From positions 1 to 34,512 of the forward strand of contig JAAVTG010000569.1 in assembly GCA_011947345.1 (NCBI GenBank): 34,512 bases of DNA, written 5' to 3'. Shown here in pieces: positions 1 to 10,478 of this stretch. The DNA comes from Phytophthora quininea (Eukaryota; Oomycota; Peronosporomycetes; Peronosporales; Peronosporaceae). How positions within the stretch are numbered: position 1 is the stretch's first letter; each line of letters opens with the position of its first letter. The notes beneath the pieces were generated by a model. It searched no databases, was not told where the DNA came from, and worked only from the letters and a program-made list of their open reading frames with translations. The position numbers and the translations under genes were made by a program.

Positions 1-165
1 AAAGCACAGCACCATGGCAAGCAAGCCCAGCTGAGCGCTGACACCGGCTGGGTTGCTCTTTTTTCGAGAGATGCCAACCATGTGCGCGGTATGGCTCTGG
101 TCAGAGAGCCAAGTGTCTCGGTTGACGCTGCTCCCCAAACTCAACAGCATTAGTCAGGATCCACC

Positions 166-183
166 TCACTCACTCCAATTTCC
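166..183 (+). promoter_or_regulatory. Oomycete-type core promoter (Inr + FPR-like) of aquaporin 1
   Basis: A TCACTCACTCC segment runs straight into CAATTTCC, about 50 nt before the start codon at 232. This resembles the oomycete core promoter, an initiator of the YCAYTYY type next to a flanking promoter region with an ATTT core. A very similar segment precedes aquaporin 2 at 32366-32386. The role is inferred from motif and position; no transcription start is visible. Confidence 0.45.
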
Positions 184-231
184 TCGCTTCCGGCCACCAC
201 TACTAGTACCGACAATCACAACACCACCCCA

Positions 232-1055
232 ATGTCCGAGTACGGTTCACTCAAGCCTGGCTACGCTGACCTCGAAGGGAACCCGCGTCTGCCATTCTAC
301 GCCATCGGCAACCCAGACCTCCGAGCCTACCTGGCTGAGTTCGTCGGCACCTTCATCTTCGTCCTCATCGGTGACGGTTCTGTGGCGCAGTATGTGCTTG
401 AGGAGGCAACGCCGGCCACTACTTGTCGGTGAACTTGGCCTGGGGTATCGGTCTGCTATTCGGCATCCACTTTTCGGGCGGTGTCAGCGGTGGCCACCTC
501 AACCCCGCCGTGACGTTGAGCCTTGCTTCGTTCGGTCGCTTCGAATGGTACAAGCTTCCTGGGTACTTTGTGGCGCAGACGTTAGGCGCTTTCGCCGCTG
601 CGTGGGTTGTCTTCGTGGTGTACTACCCGTGGTTCGACCTGCAAGACCCGGAGCGCAAGACCACTCAGGGCATCTTTGCCACCTACCCGAACGAGCAGAT
701 CCCCAACTGGTCTGCTCTAGCCAACGAGATCATCGGCACGGCGCTGCTGGTCAGCGGCATCTTTGCGGTCGGAGACCAGCTCAACAAGCCTGCCAGCCCC
801 TACAGCTTCCCGGGTGCCGTCGCTTTGATGCTGACCTGCATCGGCATGTCGTTCGGGCTGGACACGGGCTACGCGTTGAACCCCGCCCGCGACTTTGGCC
901 CTCGCCTCTTTACGTTCTTCGCTGGCTGGGGCTGGCAGGTGTTCACAGCTCGCAGTCTCTACTTTTGGATCCCCATTGTCGGCCCCTTCATCGGAGGTCT
1001 GCTTGGAGCGGGTCTGTACGTGGGTCTCATCGAGAACTTCCATCCGCGCGAGTAA
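232..1055 (+). CDS. Aquaglyceroporin (MIP family), one apparent frameshift
   Basis: This is a membrane channel for water and small neutral solutes such as glycerol, with six membrane spans and two half-helices. Both NPA boxes are visible: GGHLNPAVTL in the first half and ALNPARDFGPR in the second. The Asp after the second NPAR is typical of the glycerol-conducting branch. The reading starts at ATG 232 (MSEYGSLKPGY) and runs in one frame to about 410. It then continues in the next frame (GHYLSVNLAWG) to TAA at 1053-1055. The two parts join if one G is missing in the GAGGAGGC stretch near 407-413, giving about 274 residues, a normal length. No intron consensus fits the junction. The paralogue at 32458 carries the same kind of break. 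The protein is presumably functional and the break a sequence error. Confidence 0.9.
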
Positions 1056-1400
1056 ATGGCTTTGTTGACTGTAAAGCAACAGTACACCGACTGTCGTTTG
1101 ATCAAAGGCAACTTGATCCACTTCAACTTGATGTGATCGAGGAAGCCCGAGCGGAAGCCGCCCCTCGTGTTGATGCCTCCACCATCGTCGGCCTGCGTTT
1201 GCTGCTTCGGCTGAAGTGGATCTGTTAGTGTCAGTGGATTAGTCCTTGGATTAGATCGGTCAAAAGGTGATTTTAGGTGTCCATACAAGCCTAATTGTGA
1301 ACAGCAAGACGACTACACGAAAATAATGGCTACAAAAGTTTATCCCTTTCGTGGTACTGAATTGTCATTCCCACGAGGGAATTGTCCATTTGTCTCCACC
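1056..1400. other. Intergenic: 3' end of aquaporin 1 and promoter of the methyltransferase
   Basis: No supported gene. Near its right end GAATTGTCATT (1359-1369) is repeated as GAATTGTCCATT (1379-1390), just before the ATG at 1401. The first copy contains TCATTCCCAC, which fits an oomycete initiator, so this is probably the start region of the methyltransferase gene. Confidence 0.5.
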
Positions 1401-2505
1401 ATGAGCTCCGACGCGCCCGAGACCGCCGTTGCGTCCCGAAGCCTCACTGTCGGTGCGTCCGGCCTCGTCCTCTGGCATTCCAGTAGCCATTGCGGCCCGC
1501 TTATCCCTCTCTCTGCCTGATTTCCCGCAGTGGAAAACGTAGAGCAGCGCCACCGAGAGCTGTTCCAGGAGTTCCCCGAGCCAGAGGTCAAGCGAGTGTC
1601 TCGCCTGGAACGGGAGAAGAAGGAGCTGGCCAACCGCTCGCTGGTCTACGGGGAGATTCCGTTCTCCACTGTCGACGCCATTTTCCAGTTGGTACAGAGC
1701 CACCTCTAGTGGGGTCCCCCAGTGGAGTCTAAGCTGCTTTTGCTGCTACGTAGATGCGCACGCAGTTTGGGGTGCTGCTGGATAAAGGGAAACTTTTACG
1801 ATTTAGGGTCGGGCTGCGGCAAAGTGGTGAGTTGTTTTCGTTGGTGGAAGATGAAAAACATTGGGAGGAAGCTAATAGTGTGGACGACGGACAGGTGATG
1901 GCAGCGGCATTGCTACATGATTTCTCCAAGTGTTGTGGTGTTGAGGCAAGAACGTCTGCGTGGTGTATTGAGAGCAGTAAGTATAGTCGATGTACTGATT
2001 AATCAACGCAGGTGCTGGATGGACTGCATGCCGTGGCGCTGAAAGTGCTCGACCGGTGGCGGTACCAGATGCTAGACTCGTTGCCCGCGACTAAGGTGGA
2101 TGTGGACGTGGGCTTTGCCAAGGGCGACGCGGTGAAGCGATCGGACGTGTGGCGGGATGCTACGCTCGTGTTCTGCAACTCGACGTGCTTCAGCGACAGT
2201 GTACGGATGGAAGTGTGCTCAGTGTGTTACGGAGTTGCTCACCTCTTGTGTATTTTCTATTTGTGCTATTGCTACCAGCTTATCCAAGCGATCTCCACAG
2301 AGGCTGGTACGTGGGGACAGGAGAGTGCGTTGCTGGACGTGTTGAAACTAGATGCTTGTTGTTTGCAGATGCAATGGCTGTAGGTAGCTATTTTGTGACC
2401 GTGACGAAGCCACTGCAGTCGACGCGGTGGCAAGCGATGCACGAGGAGAAGTTTGCGATGAGTTGGGGCCGCGCTACGGTCATTGTCCAGAAGAAAATGT
2501 TCTAA
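1401..2505 (+). CDS. DOT1-like SAM-dependent methyltransferase, seven exons
   Basis: The gene encodes a small (about 229 residues) Rossmann-fold methyltransferase of the DOT1-like group common in protists. Histone lysine methylation is possible, but the substrate is not shown. My exon model is 1401-1452, 1531-1691, 1754-1826, 1895-1945, 2012-2200, 2279-2306 and 2369-2505, with introns of 62-78 nt. In order it shows YGEIPFSTVDAIF, the SAM-binding motif I FYDLGSGCGKV, the acidic motif II CCGVEVLDGLH, LVFCNSTCF, and a C-terminus of AVGSYFVTVTK and WGRATVIVQKKMF. Intron 4 (1946-2011) begins with GC rather than GT. Exon 3 has one extra base, in the run GGGAAAC around 1787-1793. Without it the whole model is in phase (690 nt). 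An alternative acceptor AAAG at 1787 would avoid the frameshift but would delete about 11 residues before motif I, so I prefer the indel. Confidence 0.8.
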
Positions 2506-2636
2506 TGTGTTTTCAACGGCAACTGCCACACTTATTCCTGTCCAGTGACTTCAACGTGACCCACTTATTCCAGACCATCCTCTTAAGTGCGCTTATCGAG
2601 TCAGCAACCGACGCAGCCCAAGTCTCCGCTTGCATC

Positions 2637-4871
2637 ATGCGGCTGCTGCTTCTGCTGCTCCTGGCGACGGCCGTCTGCGCCCACATGCACGTCTCGGAGC
2701 GCCGGCATCTGCAGCAGCAAGCGCGCGAGATGTTCTACCACGGCTACCGCAGCTACATGGTGCACGCCTTCCCTGGGACGAGCTGCAGCCGCTGAGCTGC
2801 TCCGGTCGGCGCTGGGACCAACGCGAGCGAGGCGATTTGGATGACGTCCTGGGAGGTTTCTCCCTCACTTTAGTGGACTCTCTGGATATGTTGGCGGTGC
2901 TGGGGGACCACGAAGAATTCGCTCGTGCGGTGCGTCTCGTCGCCACGTCAGTGCACTTTGATCGGGACGTGACTGTGTCGGTCTTCGAGTCGACGATTCG
3001 AGTTGTTGGGGGCCTCGTGTCAGCCCACATGCTGGCGTCTCCAGACCACTTTGGTATCCTGAGTAGGGACCAGTACAATGGAGAGCTGCTGCAGTTGGCA
3101 GAAGATCTGGGACGCAGACTCCTACCGGCTTTCGACACCCCCACGGGGCTCCCAGTGCACAGAATCAATCTGCAGACAGGAGTGGCCGAGAAGGATCGAG
3201 CAGCCAAATTGACGTGTCCAGCAGCGGCAGGCAGTCTGCTGGTGGAGATGGCCTACTTGTCGAGACTGACAAACGACTCGATCTTTGAGGAGAAGGCTAA
3301 GACGGCGGTGGTGGCCATCTGGGAGAGACGCTCGAGCATCGACTTGCTCGGCAGTGCCATTGACGTGCGATCGGGCAAGTGGATCCACTCGCACGGAGGC
3401 ATTGGCGCAGGACTCGACTCGTTCTTCGAGTACTTGCTGAAATATCATTTAATCAGCGGCGATACCGCGTGGCTGGCCATGTTTAATGCCAGCTACCAGG
3501 CGGTCGAGACACACGTGAACCATAACAATGTATACGTGGAGGTGGATATGAATGGAGGCAGGAACCAGGTACGTGCACGTCGTGTGTCTGCATTGCAAGC
3601 GTTCTGGCCAGGACTTCAAGTGCTGGCTGGTGATGTCTCTGGAGCGATCCGCGCTCACGAGCATTTATTTCCACTGTGGAACGAGTTCGGAGCGATGCCC
3701 GAACTACTAGATCTTCCGCCGAGCGGCACGTCCAAACCAGGGAATCGCGGCACAGTCATCAACTGGGCGCAAACTTCGCCGCTGCGACCAGAGTTGATTG
3801 AGAGCACGTATCACCTGTATCAAGCCACAGGAGATCACAAGTACCTCAAAATGGGGCGACAAATGCTGGAAGATATTCGACGAGTTTCGGAAGTGCCTTG
3901 CGGATACGCAGCTGTGGGGAACATTCACACACTTGACGTGGAGGATCGCATGGACAGCTACTTTCTATCCGAGACGGTGAAATATCTGTACCTGCTCTTC
4001 AGTGATGAACCAGATGTGGTTGTACCAGCGCCTCCTGCATCGCAGCACGCTAGACAACCCAACGGGACGAACGAGAGCTGCGCTGTGATCCCTCCAGATT
4101 GCTCTCTTGGGTCGGGCTTGGCGCCAAACTGCAAAAACAAAACCAGCAATGCGACCTTGGAAGGAACTTCGTATCTGGAAAAGACCAGGAAGCCACTCAA
4201 GGCATCCGACGTGATTTTCAGCACGGAAGGCCATATCTTAATGCTAGACGCGCATTTGTTCCAGCGCACTCAAGAACATGCGTCCCCACCCCAGTCAAGC
4301 TGCGAGAACGGAAAGCTTCAAGGGCTTCAACGGAACGTGGAGCTGGCTGCGGTTCGCGAGCATCAAATTGTTCCTCCAGTTGTTCCTGTTGGTTTTGCCG
4401 TTCGCATAGGAAACATCCACGTGATGACTCTCGTGGCCTCCCGGCAAAGTTTGGGATGCAGATCACGTCGCCAGCAGCAGTGGAAGCACCACTGCTGCTT
4501 TTCTCTTCGGAACTTGGCGAAGGTTGTGGAAATGTGGACCCTAAACGTGTCCGCGGTAAGATCGTGATGGTGACGCGCGGCACGTGCACCTTTGCAGAGA
4601 AGGCGTTGAGGTTACAGAACGCAGGGGCTGCTGGCGTGGTGGTGATCAATTACTTGAAGGCAGCAAACAAGAAGCGCAATCGAAAGTATTCGTTGGCGGA
4701 TGACGCGCGGGACTTGGGCGGCATGTAAAAATCCCCGTCGCTCTTGTCACACGTGAGGACGCCATCTCTTTAAATCGACGAGTGCATCTGAAGACCAGCG
4801 ATGGCGATGATGGCGAGGGTGTCGAAAGTGATGAAGAGCTCATCGGTTCGTTGTCGCCGTGGTTGTATTGA
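2637..4871 (+). CDS. EDEM/Htm1-like GH47 mannosidase family protein with PA domain
   Basis: This is an endoplasmic reticulum degradation-enhancing alpha-mannosidase-like protein that helps direct misfolded glycoproteins to ER-associated degradation. It begins with a signal peptide (MRLLLLLLLATAVCA). The GH47 barrel follows: MFYHGYRSYMVHAFP, GFSLTLVDSLDML, GLPVHRINLQTG, CPAAAGSLLVEMAYL, WIHSHGGIGAGLDSFFEYLL, RPELIESTYHLYQATGD, MDSYFLSETVKYLYLLF. A C-terminal protease-associated (PA) domain includes GKIVMVTRGTCTFAEKA and QNAGAAGVVVINY, as in EDEM3. The reading crosses three single-base losses: a C near 2771-2773, a C near 4441-4443, and a G near 4734. With these it is 745 residues and ends at TGA 4869-4871. 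It has no C-terminal KDEL-type signal. Several N-glycosylation sequons (NGTNES, NKTSNAT) lie between the two domains. Confidence 0.88.
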
Positions 4872-4960
4872 TCAGCAGTTTTTAGCTTGTGTAGTATCAT
4901 AGAAGGCAGGAAGTGTACAAAAGATCAACCGAAAGCTACTATTTGATTGCACTGCTGAGC

Positions 4961-7404
4961 CTAGATGTCCTCGTCGAATACTGTGAGATCCATCCGCACC
5001 TGGTTGCCCTTTGCCAGCTCGTCGTCGTCGTCATCAGGCACAGCATTCACGATCTTGTCGTTGATGAAGCTCGCGCGTTGCTTTTGAATCGTGACGTCAT
5101 GCGGTTCGTCGTCCACCAGCATCATGAGCAGGTACTTTAGCAAAATGAGACCGTGCTCCACGGAAACGAAGAGGACCAATCGCTCGTAGCTCGATAGATG
5201 AGCTGTTGTACGACGACTCGTGAAGAACACCAGCCCAACGTTGGTCACCATGGCAATGGAACCCATGAAATCGATGATGGTCCCCCAAGTCCCAATATCC
5301 TGTGCACCTCGCGGATCTGGCCGACGGGTGGCGTTCAGGAGCTTGTGGGCGTCAACACGGATCTCGAAGAAGTTGTTGAAAAGAGCCATCGCTGGAGCAA
5401 GTGGGAACGCGACCACAAACAGTGTCACGTAGCCGAACTGGATGATCATTTCGTTGTAGTCGTCGAACGTGCCTTTTAATGCGTATATGTCAAGACCCAG
5501 TTGCTTCTCGATGTCTGTGACTTGACGAGCGTCACTCGAGTTGCTTTTCTTCGGTCTCAGCATGCGCTGGATCCATGGTAGCCCCACCTCAAAGAAATTG
5601 CCAGACGTAAGCCGTAAAACGAAAATGATCCCAAGCGCCAGCATCAGTTCGTCCATGCAGCCGTGCTCCTTTGGCTTGCAGCTGTCTTCGCCCTCCACTG
5701 TTGTCTTGATGAACGCCACGTAGAAAAGACTCGCGTACGAGTTGACGAACTGGAATAAGAAGGTCTTGCCGATCAAATGGTCTTCGTACTCCGTGTCGGT
5801 TCGATGATTTTCGTACTGGTTGAGCCTTTCGGCTACTGTGCTGTAGACATTGTTCATGACCATAATCTGGATGGCGTTGACTGTAGAAGCTGCCGCACCT
5901 CCCAACTGCATTCCATTGTACGTGAATTTATCATGCCACTTCCCAGACGTAGCTGCGTAGCGGAAAATGAAGATACCAGCGACAACTCCAACAACCAGCA
6001 GAATCAGCGCGGAAATAAAGAGCTGTCGGCATTACAGGACAAAAATCTTTCAGTGGGCACATCGGTCTTCGTGAAACTGCAATACTTACCAGCGACTGCA
6101 TCACGCGGCGGAAGCGCTGGTGGGGATTGAAATATTTGATGTCGGATCCGTCGATCGGGGAAGACGTCTTTTGCCCTGAAATTCAGGTCGCTCTTCCTCC
6201 TCCTCCTCGAAATTGGACATACCCCACTCAAGCGCCAGAGTGGAGTTGAAACGCTTCCAGTACTCGTAGTAGAAGCTGTCATTCATAATCAGGGTCGACG
6301 TTAGGAAAACCCTTCGTAATACACAAAGCAAAAGCAGTTCCTACATTGACCATAGGGCCATGAAGAGGCCGAAATATGGCACCAAAAGTGAGTCAGCGGT
6401 TCCTTCAACTACGACGTTGGCGCATAGTGCGCCGCCAACTAAGGCCGGAGCAATCAGCCAAGTCGTGTAATGACCTGCCCTTGGCAGTACTGATTAGGAA
6501 CTCGTTGGTTTCGGAGAGTACTGCAAGACTTACCGAGCCAGGCAAAGTAGAGCCCCACTTTCTCTCCGAAGTAGTCTTTGATTTCCCACAGTGGCTGTGC
6601 CCACGGAGCAAACTTCCAGCTGAACCACTTTTCCTTGAGCCGTTTTAGTTCGTTGTTGTCGTGAAGCGGAAAAGCAGCCACCAGGCATTTTTTTTCAGCA
6701 GCTTGGTCAGGTTCAAGTCGCAGCCTCCTTCACCTTGAGTTCGCATAATGTTGAGCAACAGTTTGACTCTGCCAAAACGTAAAAGCGGTTCGTTAGTCCT
6801 TGCCTGTGGATTTAATATACTGTGAGCAGCATGCGAACCGATCAACACCGCGGAACGGGATTTGCTTGTGTCCATATTTGCGGTAGGCTGACTGCAAACG
6901 TTGATCGACGTCATATTTGGCGAAAAAGTTCTGGTACGGGTCGCGAGGCGTGATGCTGTACTCGTCCTTGATGAGGATCTTCTTGATCGTCATCTTCTTG
7001 TCTTCGTAGCCAGCCTCCGCGATTCTGCGCAGTTCGGCCTTGTCGAACTCGACCCTGTAGTCGATCCGATCCGCCTCCTTGGCCAGTCGCTCGAGCTTCG
7101 CGCGCAGTTTGCAGAACACCAGACTGCGGTCGGCCGAGTAGAACATCTTGGTCTCGATGCCTCCTTTTCCCAGCCTTTCCAGGATGGTTCGCATACTATG
7201 CTTCTTCTGCGCCTTCGTCAGCGTTGCGTCTTCGTCGTGCACTTGGAACACCAGCACGTAGTCGTACGAGTACCCGTTCTTGCGTTCAAAGTCTTCGTCC
7301 ATCTGCAGTCGAACGTCTTTAGCGCCGACGGACGCGTTGAGCATCGATCCTCGTCGAGAGATGCCCGTCTTGAGCGCTTTCAGTTGACTCTTGACGTCGG
7401 ACAT
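4961..7404 (-). CDS. Anoctamin/TMEM16 family membrane protein, five exons
   Basis: This is a predicted calcium-activated ion channel or lipid scramblase of the anoctamin family. The transcript runs right to left with exons 7404-6821, 6768-6534, 6474-6345, 6275-6090 and 6022-4961; introns are 52-69 nt with GT-AG ends. The cytosolic N-terminus is followed by PLWEIKDYFGEKVGLYFAWLG, HYTTWLIAPALVGG and FYYEYWKRFN, then EYEDHLIGKTFLFQFVNSY, YNEMIIQFGYVTLFVVAFPLAP and NNFFEIRVDAHKLL. The last block carries the acidic residues that in TMEM16 proteins help bind calcium. Two single-base losses are needed: one T in the T8 run at 6688-6695, and one C in the CCC at 6174-6176. The total is then 732 residues, in phase. 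An acidic cluster PDDDDDE lies near the C-terminus. Channel versus scramblase cannot be decided. Confidence 0.88.
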
Positions 7405-7619
7405 GTCTCCTGTTTTCTTTGAGTGAAGAGCTGTCTTAATGGGGGATATCCAGGCAAGTTCTGGGCGGTGAGAGGCCCCGAAAGGTGCGTTCTGTCAGAA
7501 GTGGAGCTGCGCAGCGAGTCGGCGAGAAGAGAACTGCAACGGTCGCGTGCAGGCAAGACCGCCCCTGGACGGTTATTGCAACGGGTGCAAAGCATGTACC
7601 CAGGTGATATCCGTTGGCC

Positions 7620-8552
7620 ATGAAGCGGTCTTGCCTTCTCGTGTCCAGCGACGACGCCCGGCACAACGACCCCAAGAAGCCCAAGGTGGCGGAGGCGCTT
7701 CCGTTAGATGACGACGCCCTCGAGACGTTCGTCCGCGACGGGTTCGTGTTGCTCCCGGGAGCTTTCGCAGAGTCGACGGCGCGAAAGTGTCGCGAGTTGA
7801 TTTGGAGGAGATTGGAGAACGACGGCATCACCAAAGAGAAGGAGACGTGGGTGGAGCGACACAGCATCCCAGGTGGGGCTAAGTCAATGACTTGCTATTG
7901 CAGAAGACGATGAACTAAATTGTATTGCTGGTTGTAGAGCTGTACTCGAAGGAGGACGATGCGGTGTGGGGCCAAGTGATGACTCCACGACTGAGGAAAG
8001 CAATGGACCAGATCTGTGGTGAAAACCGGTGGGAGGAGTTTGGATTGGGGTGGTGGATGATCACGTTCCCACAGCAGGCGGAACCGCCTTGGGGTGCTGC
8101 TGGTAAGTGGCATGTGGACGGCGCGTCCTACCAACACCACTTAGACAGCAAAGAGTCTGGACTGCTGCTCATCTTCTTGTTCTCCGATATTGGACCTGGG
8201 GAAGGCGGCACTGCAGTGTCGGTGGGCTCCCATAAATGGATCGCCAGGCTACTGGAGAAGAACGAGCCGAGAGGGATGAAAGGCGGCGCTGTGAGCTACC
8301 ACGCTCGCCAATTTCATCGCACCAGAGTCGTCGAGGTGAACGGCAAAGCTGGGGATGTGGTGCTGGTGCACCCGTTCTTGCTGCATGCTCGAAGCAAAAC
8401 CTCGGACAAAAGGAGTCGAGTCGGTGCGCATTATGTGCAACCCGAATGTGAGACTGCATCGAAGGATGAACTTGGACCGAGCGGATGGAAACTACAGCCC
8501 GGTAGAGCAAGCCATTGTCGACGCGTTGAATGAAGCGGAAGCAAAGCAGTGA
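7620..8552 (+). CDS. Phytanoyl-CoA dioxygenase (PhyH) family protein, two exons
   Basis: This is an Fe(II)/2-oxoglutarate-dependent dioxygenase of the PhyH family; the substrate is unknown. Exons are 7620-7872 and 7938-8552, separated by a 65-nt GT-AG intron. The N-terminal half has LETFVRDGFVLLPGAF, the usual PhyH opening. The iron-binding HxD is in KWHVDGASYQHH, and the distal His with the 2-oxoglutarate Arg is in VHPFLLHARSKTSDKRSRVG. Near the 3' end the frame shifts at CCC 8441-8443, with one C too many. The conserved tail (RRMNLDRADGNYSPVEQAIVDAL) then reads to TGA 8550-8552, for about 288 residues. A damaged copy of this tail lies at 9750-9823. The gene is divergent from the anoctamin gene, with about 215 nt between start codons. 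Confidence 0.85.
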
Positions 8553-8869
8553 CCGAACTTTTCACAAGTTTTTGATTTGGTTCTTTTCGTCGTCCGAGAA
8601 ATTCAGCAAGTTCGCATCACGCAGTTTCACCGGTACAGACAGCGTTCTTCTGTCCAGGATCGTAGAGTATTTTTGTCAAGCCCTCGTCGTGCAGTGGTAA
8701 ATGCTTTAAACCAACCGACATCGATACTCGAGTACAATTATCCCGTCCGAAGGACGTAGAATAACTGGCAAACGAAATAAGCCGAAGACGCCACGCAGGA
8801 ATCAGAGACAACACTCGCTTTTTCACTGAATCCTGCAATTCCGTCCAGGAGAAATACGCAGCGTTTTAT

Positions 8870-9634
8870 GCTGCTTTTCCTACTCCTTGAATGCCTTCGT
8901 GACAACTACAGCGTCTTGTGGTTCCTGAAACGTCTTGCTTCCGGAAAATCAAAGACCAAATGAAGCCACACGTCTCCGCCGCAAACTCATTATAATCGAA
9001 TGACTCGATCTCGTCGATGCTGTTCATGTTTGCCACGAGAGAGATACCCTCTCGAGAATGTTGCCGACCGAGTGACAAATGTCAAGTGTACAGGGTTATC
9101 ACTCTTCAAACCCAAGCAGTTTCTACAATCGACGTAGAACACATCGATATCCTCATGAGTCATCAAGTTGAATACCGTTTGAGTCGCCATGACGGAATCA
9201 TTTTCAAGAAAGATAAAGAATAGTTGCCGCTTCGAACATGATCAAGTTGTGTGATCAGTTGTTTGACTTCCACTGACTTCAGGCGTGGTCACCGGCAAAA
9301 TCTCGTTGCTTGTGGTTTTCGCTGCATGCAACTCCAATCTACCCACCTTTGTAAGAGATTCTTCTTTTCTTCGCCGTCAGGTTTGAAACATTGTCACTGG
9401 CTAGACCAATACCAAGAATTGGTATTTATCATTCAAACAAACAACTCGTAGATCACGCACTTTCACCATGATGTTGAATTTTCCCCTTTCCAGACAAGCT
9501 ACGTCATCGAAAGGGTGCAGCGCCTCTTGACATAGCAAGTTTACTGCATCCTCTTCACCATATACTCCTCCGTCTCCACTTTGCTCTGGCACACGCATTC
9601 CGAGAATGCAAACCTCGGATATTTTCACCACCAC
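8870..9634 (-). pseudogene. Decayed minus-strand coding relic, family uncertain
   Basis: Three minus-strand open stretches lie in the order expected of one gene: 9634-9401 (VVVKISEVCILGMRVPEQSG), 9190-9000 (FNLMTHEDIDVFYVDCRNCLG, HLTFVTRSATFS) and about 9045-8880 (ISLVANMNSIDEIESFDYNE, CGFIWSLIFRKQDV). They have protein-like composition but are in different frames and lack a common start. The sequence loosely recalls START-like regions of oomycete FYVE proteins, but I cannot assign it. It is most likely an eroded gene. Confidence 0.4.
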
Positions 9635-9749
9635 GTGGATATTGTATTTTCCTAAGCGCTAAAGTACCCTCCCATGGTTAGTTTTGCTTCATCTCCAGAA
9701 CCTTAGGTGGACAGGACTTAATGCGCTGGTCGGAGTCTTGAGTTTTAAA

Positions 9750-9823
9750 GAAACTACAGTCCGTGGAGCAAGCCATCGTTCACGCGTTGGATAAGCGAGA
9801 ACAGAGCAGCGGCCGAACTTTTC
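9750..9823 (+). pseudogene. Stray duplicate of the 3' end of the PhyH-family gene
   Basis: This segment closely matches 8488-8561 across the last codons, the stop and the start of the 3' UTR. Shared blocks include GAAACTACAG, GAGCAAGCCAT, ACGCGTTG and CCGAACTTTT. The copy has substitutions and small indels and lacks the stop, so it is a relic and not a gene. With the relic at 8870-9634 it suggests that a second dioxygenase copy, or an insertion-split tandem duplication, has eroded here. Confidence 0.65.
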
Positions 9824-10066
9824 GTGTGATTCTTCACGCAACTTTTGCTTGTTCCAGTATAAGACTTGTCACTAAGCATCTCTGCTTGCCGAAGTAGATC
9901 CTCATCTCTCCTGCCGAAGGAATAATGCTGACAGGCTACCGAAACAATTTGAAGACATCGCGGAGGTAGCGGACCCGAGAGCTTTTTGTCGAGTCATCCA
10001 CGCAGAAACTTCACATTCGTTCCTAAATACCACATCACTCCGCCCATTCGTGAAAATTCGGCAAAG

Positions 10067-10297
10067 ATGCTGCGGCGACCCCCAACGCGCGTGGAAGAGC
10101 GCGCCGATGTGGCGGAGGAGTACGAGAGGTATCTGCAGGAGAAGGAGCTGCAGAGCAGCAGCAAGAGCCCCAGCGATCAACTGCCAGCTCCTTCCACCAC
10201 TCTTCAAACCCAAAGAGAAGCCCGTCGCCAGAACGTTCGCTCTCGCATCGGCCTGGACGCCCAAGGACTCGGCCCTCAACCTTCAGGTGGCAGCTGA
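10067..10297 (+). CDS. CDC26: Anaphase-promoting complex subunit CDC26
   Basis: This small single-exon gene encodes 76 residues. It starts MLRRPPTRVEERADVAEEYERYL, matching the conserved N-terminal helix of CDC26 (MLRR.PTR.E…D..E.E) that binds the APC6/CDC16 TPR scaffold. It ends REARRQNVRSRIGLDAQG, like the second conserved block (R…N.RIG). CDC26 stabilises the APC/C ubiquitin ligase that drives mitotic exit. The ATG at 10067 is chosen because the conserved MLRR must be the N-terminus; the open frame upstream has no support. The stop is at 10295-10297. Confidence 0.85.
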   Translation: MLRRPPTRVEERADVAEEYERYLQEKELQSSSKSPSDQLPAPSTTLQTQREARRQNVRSRIGLDAQGLGPQPSGGS

Positions 10298-10478
10298 GGA
10301 TACACTTGCGTGGTCTCTCCACCTTCCAGCCCTGTCCAAACACAAGATCCCCACCACCACCAACGCAACAGAGCTGTCCATTTTCTCAAACGCCTTACCG
10401 CCTTATCGTCAAATTGTCAACTACCCCATAAACCTCCATCTTATTATTATAGTAACTCTGCGCAACTGCCTCTTGGCG

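Noticed and set aside
53..1228. Long plus-strand frame overlapping aquaporin 1
   Set aside because: It reads the aquaporin in another frame; Arg/His-rich composition and no family features.
1692..1787. Alternative acceptor AAAG in the DOT1-like gene that avoids the frameshift
   Set aside because: AAAG is a poor acceptor and removes the residues normally present before the SAM-binding motif.
9408..9426. Hairpin AATACCAA-GAA-TTGGTATT as a terminator or attachment site
   Set aside because: A short isolated palindrome in a decayed region; eukaryotic context gives no function, and chance is likely.
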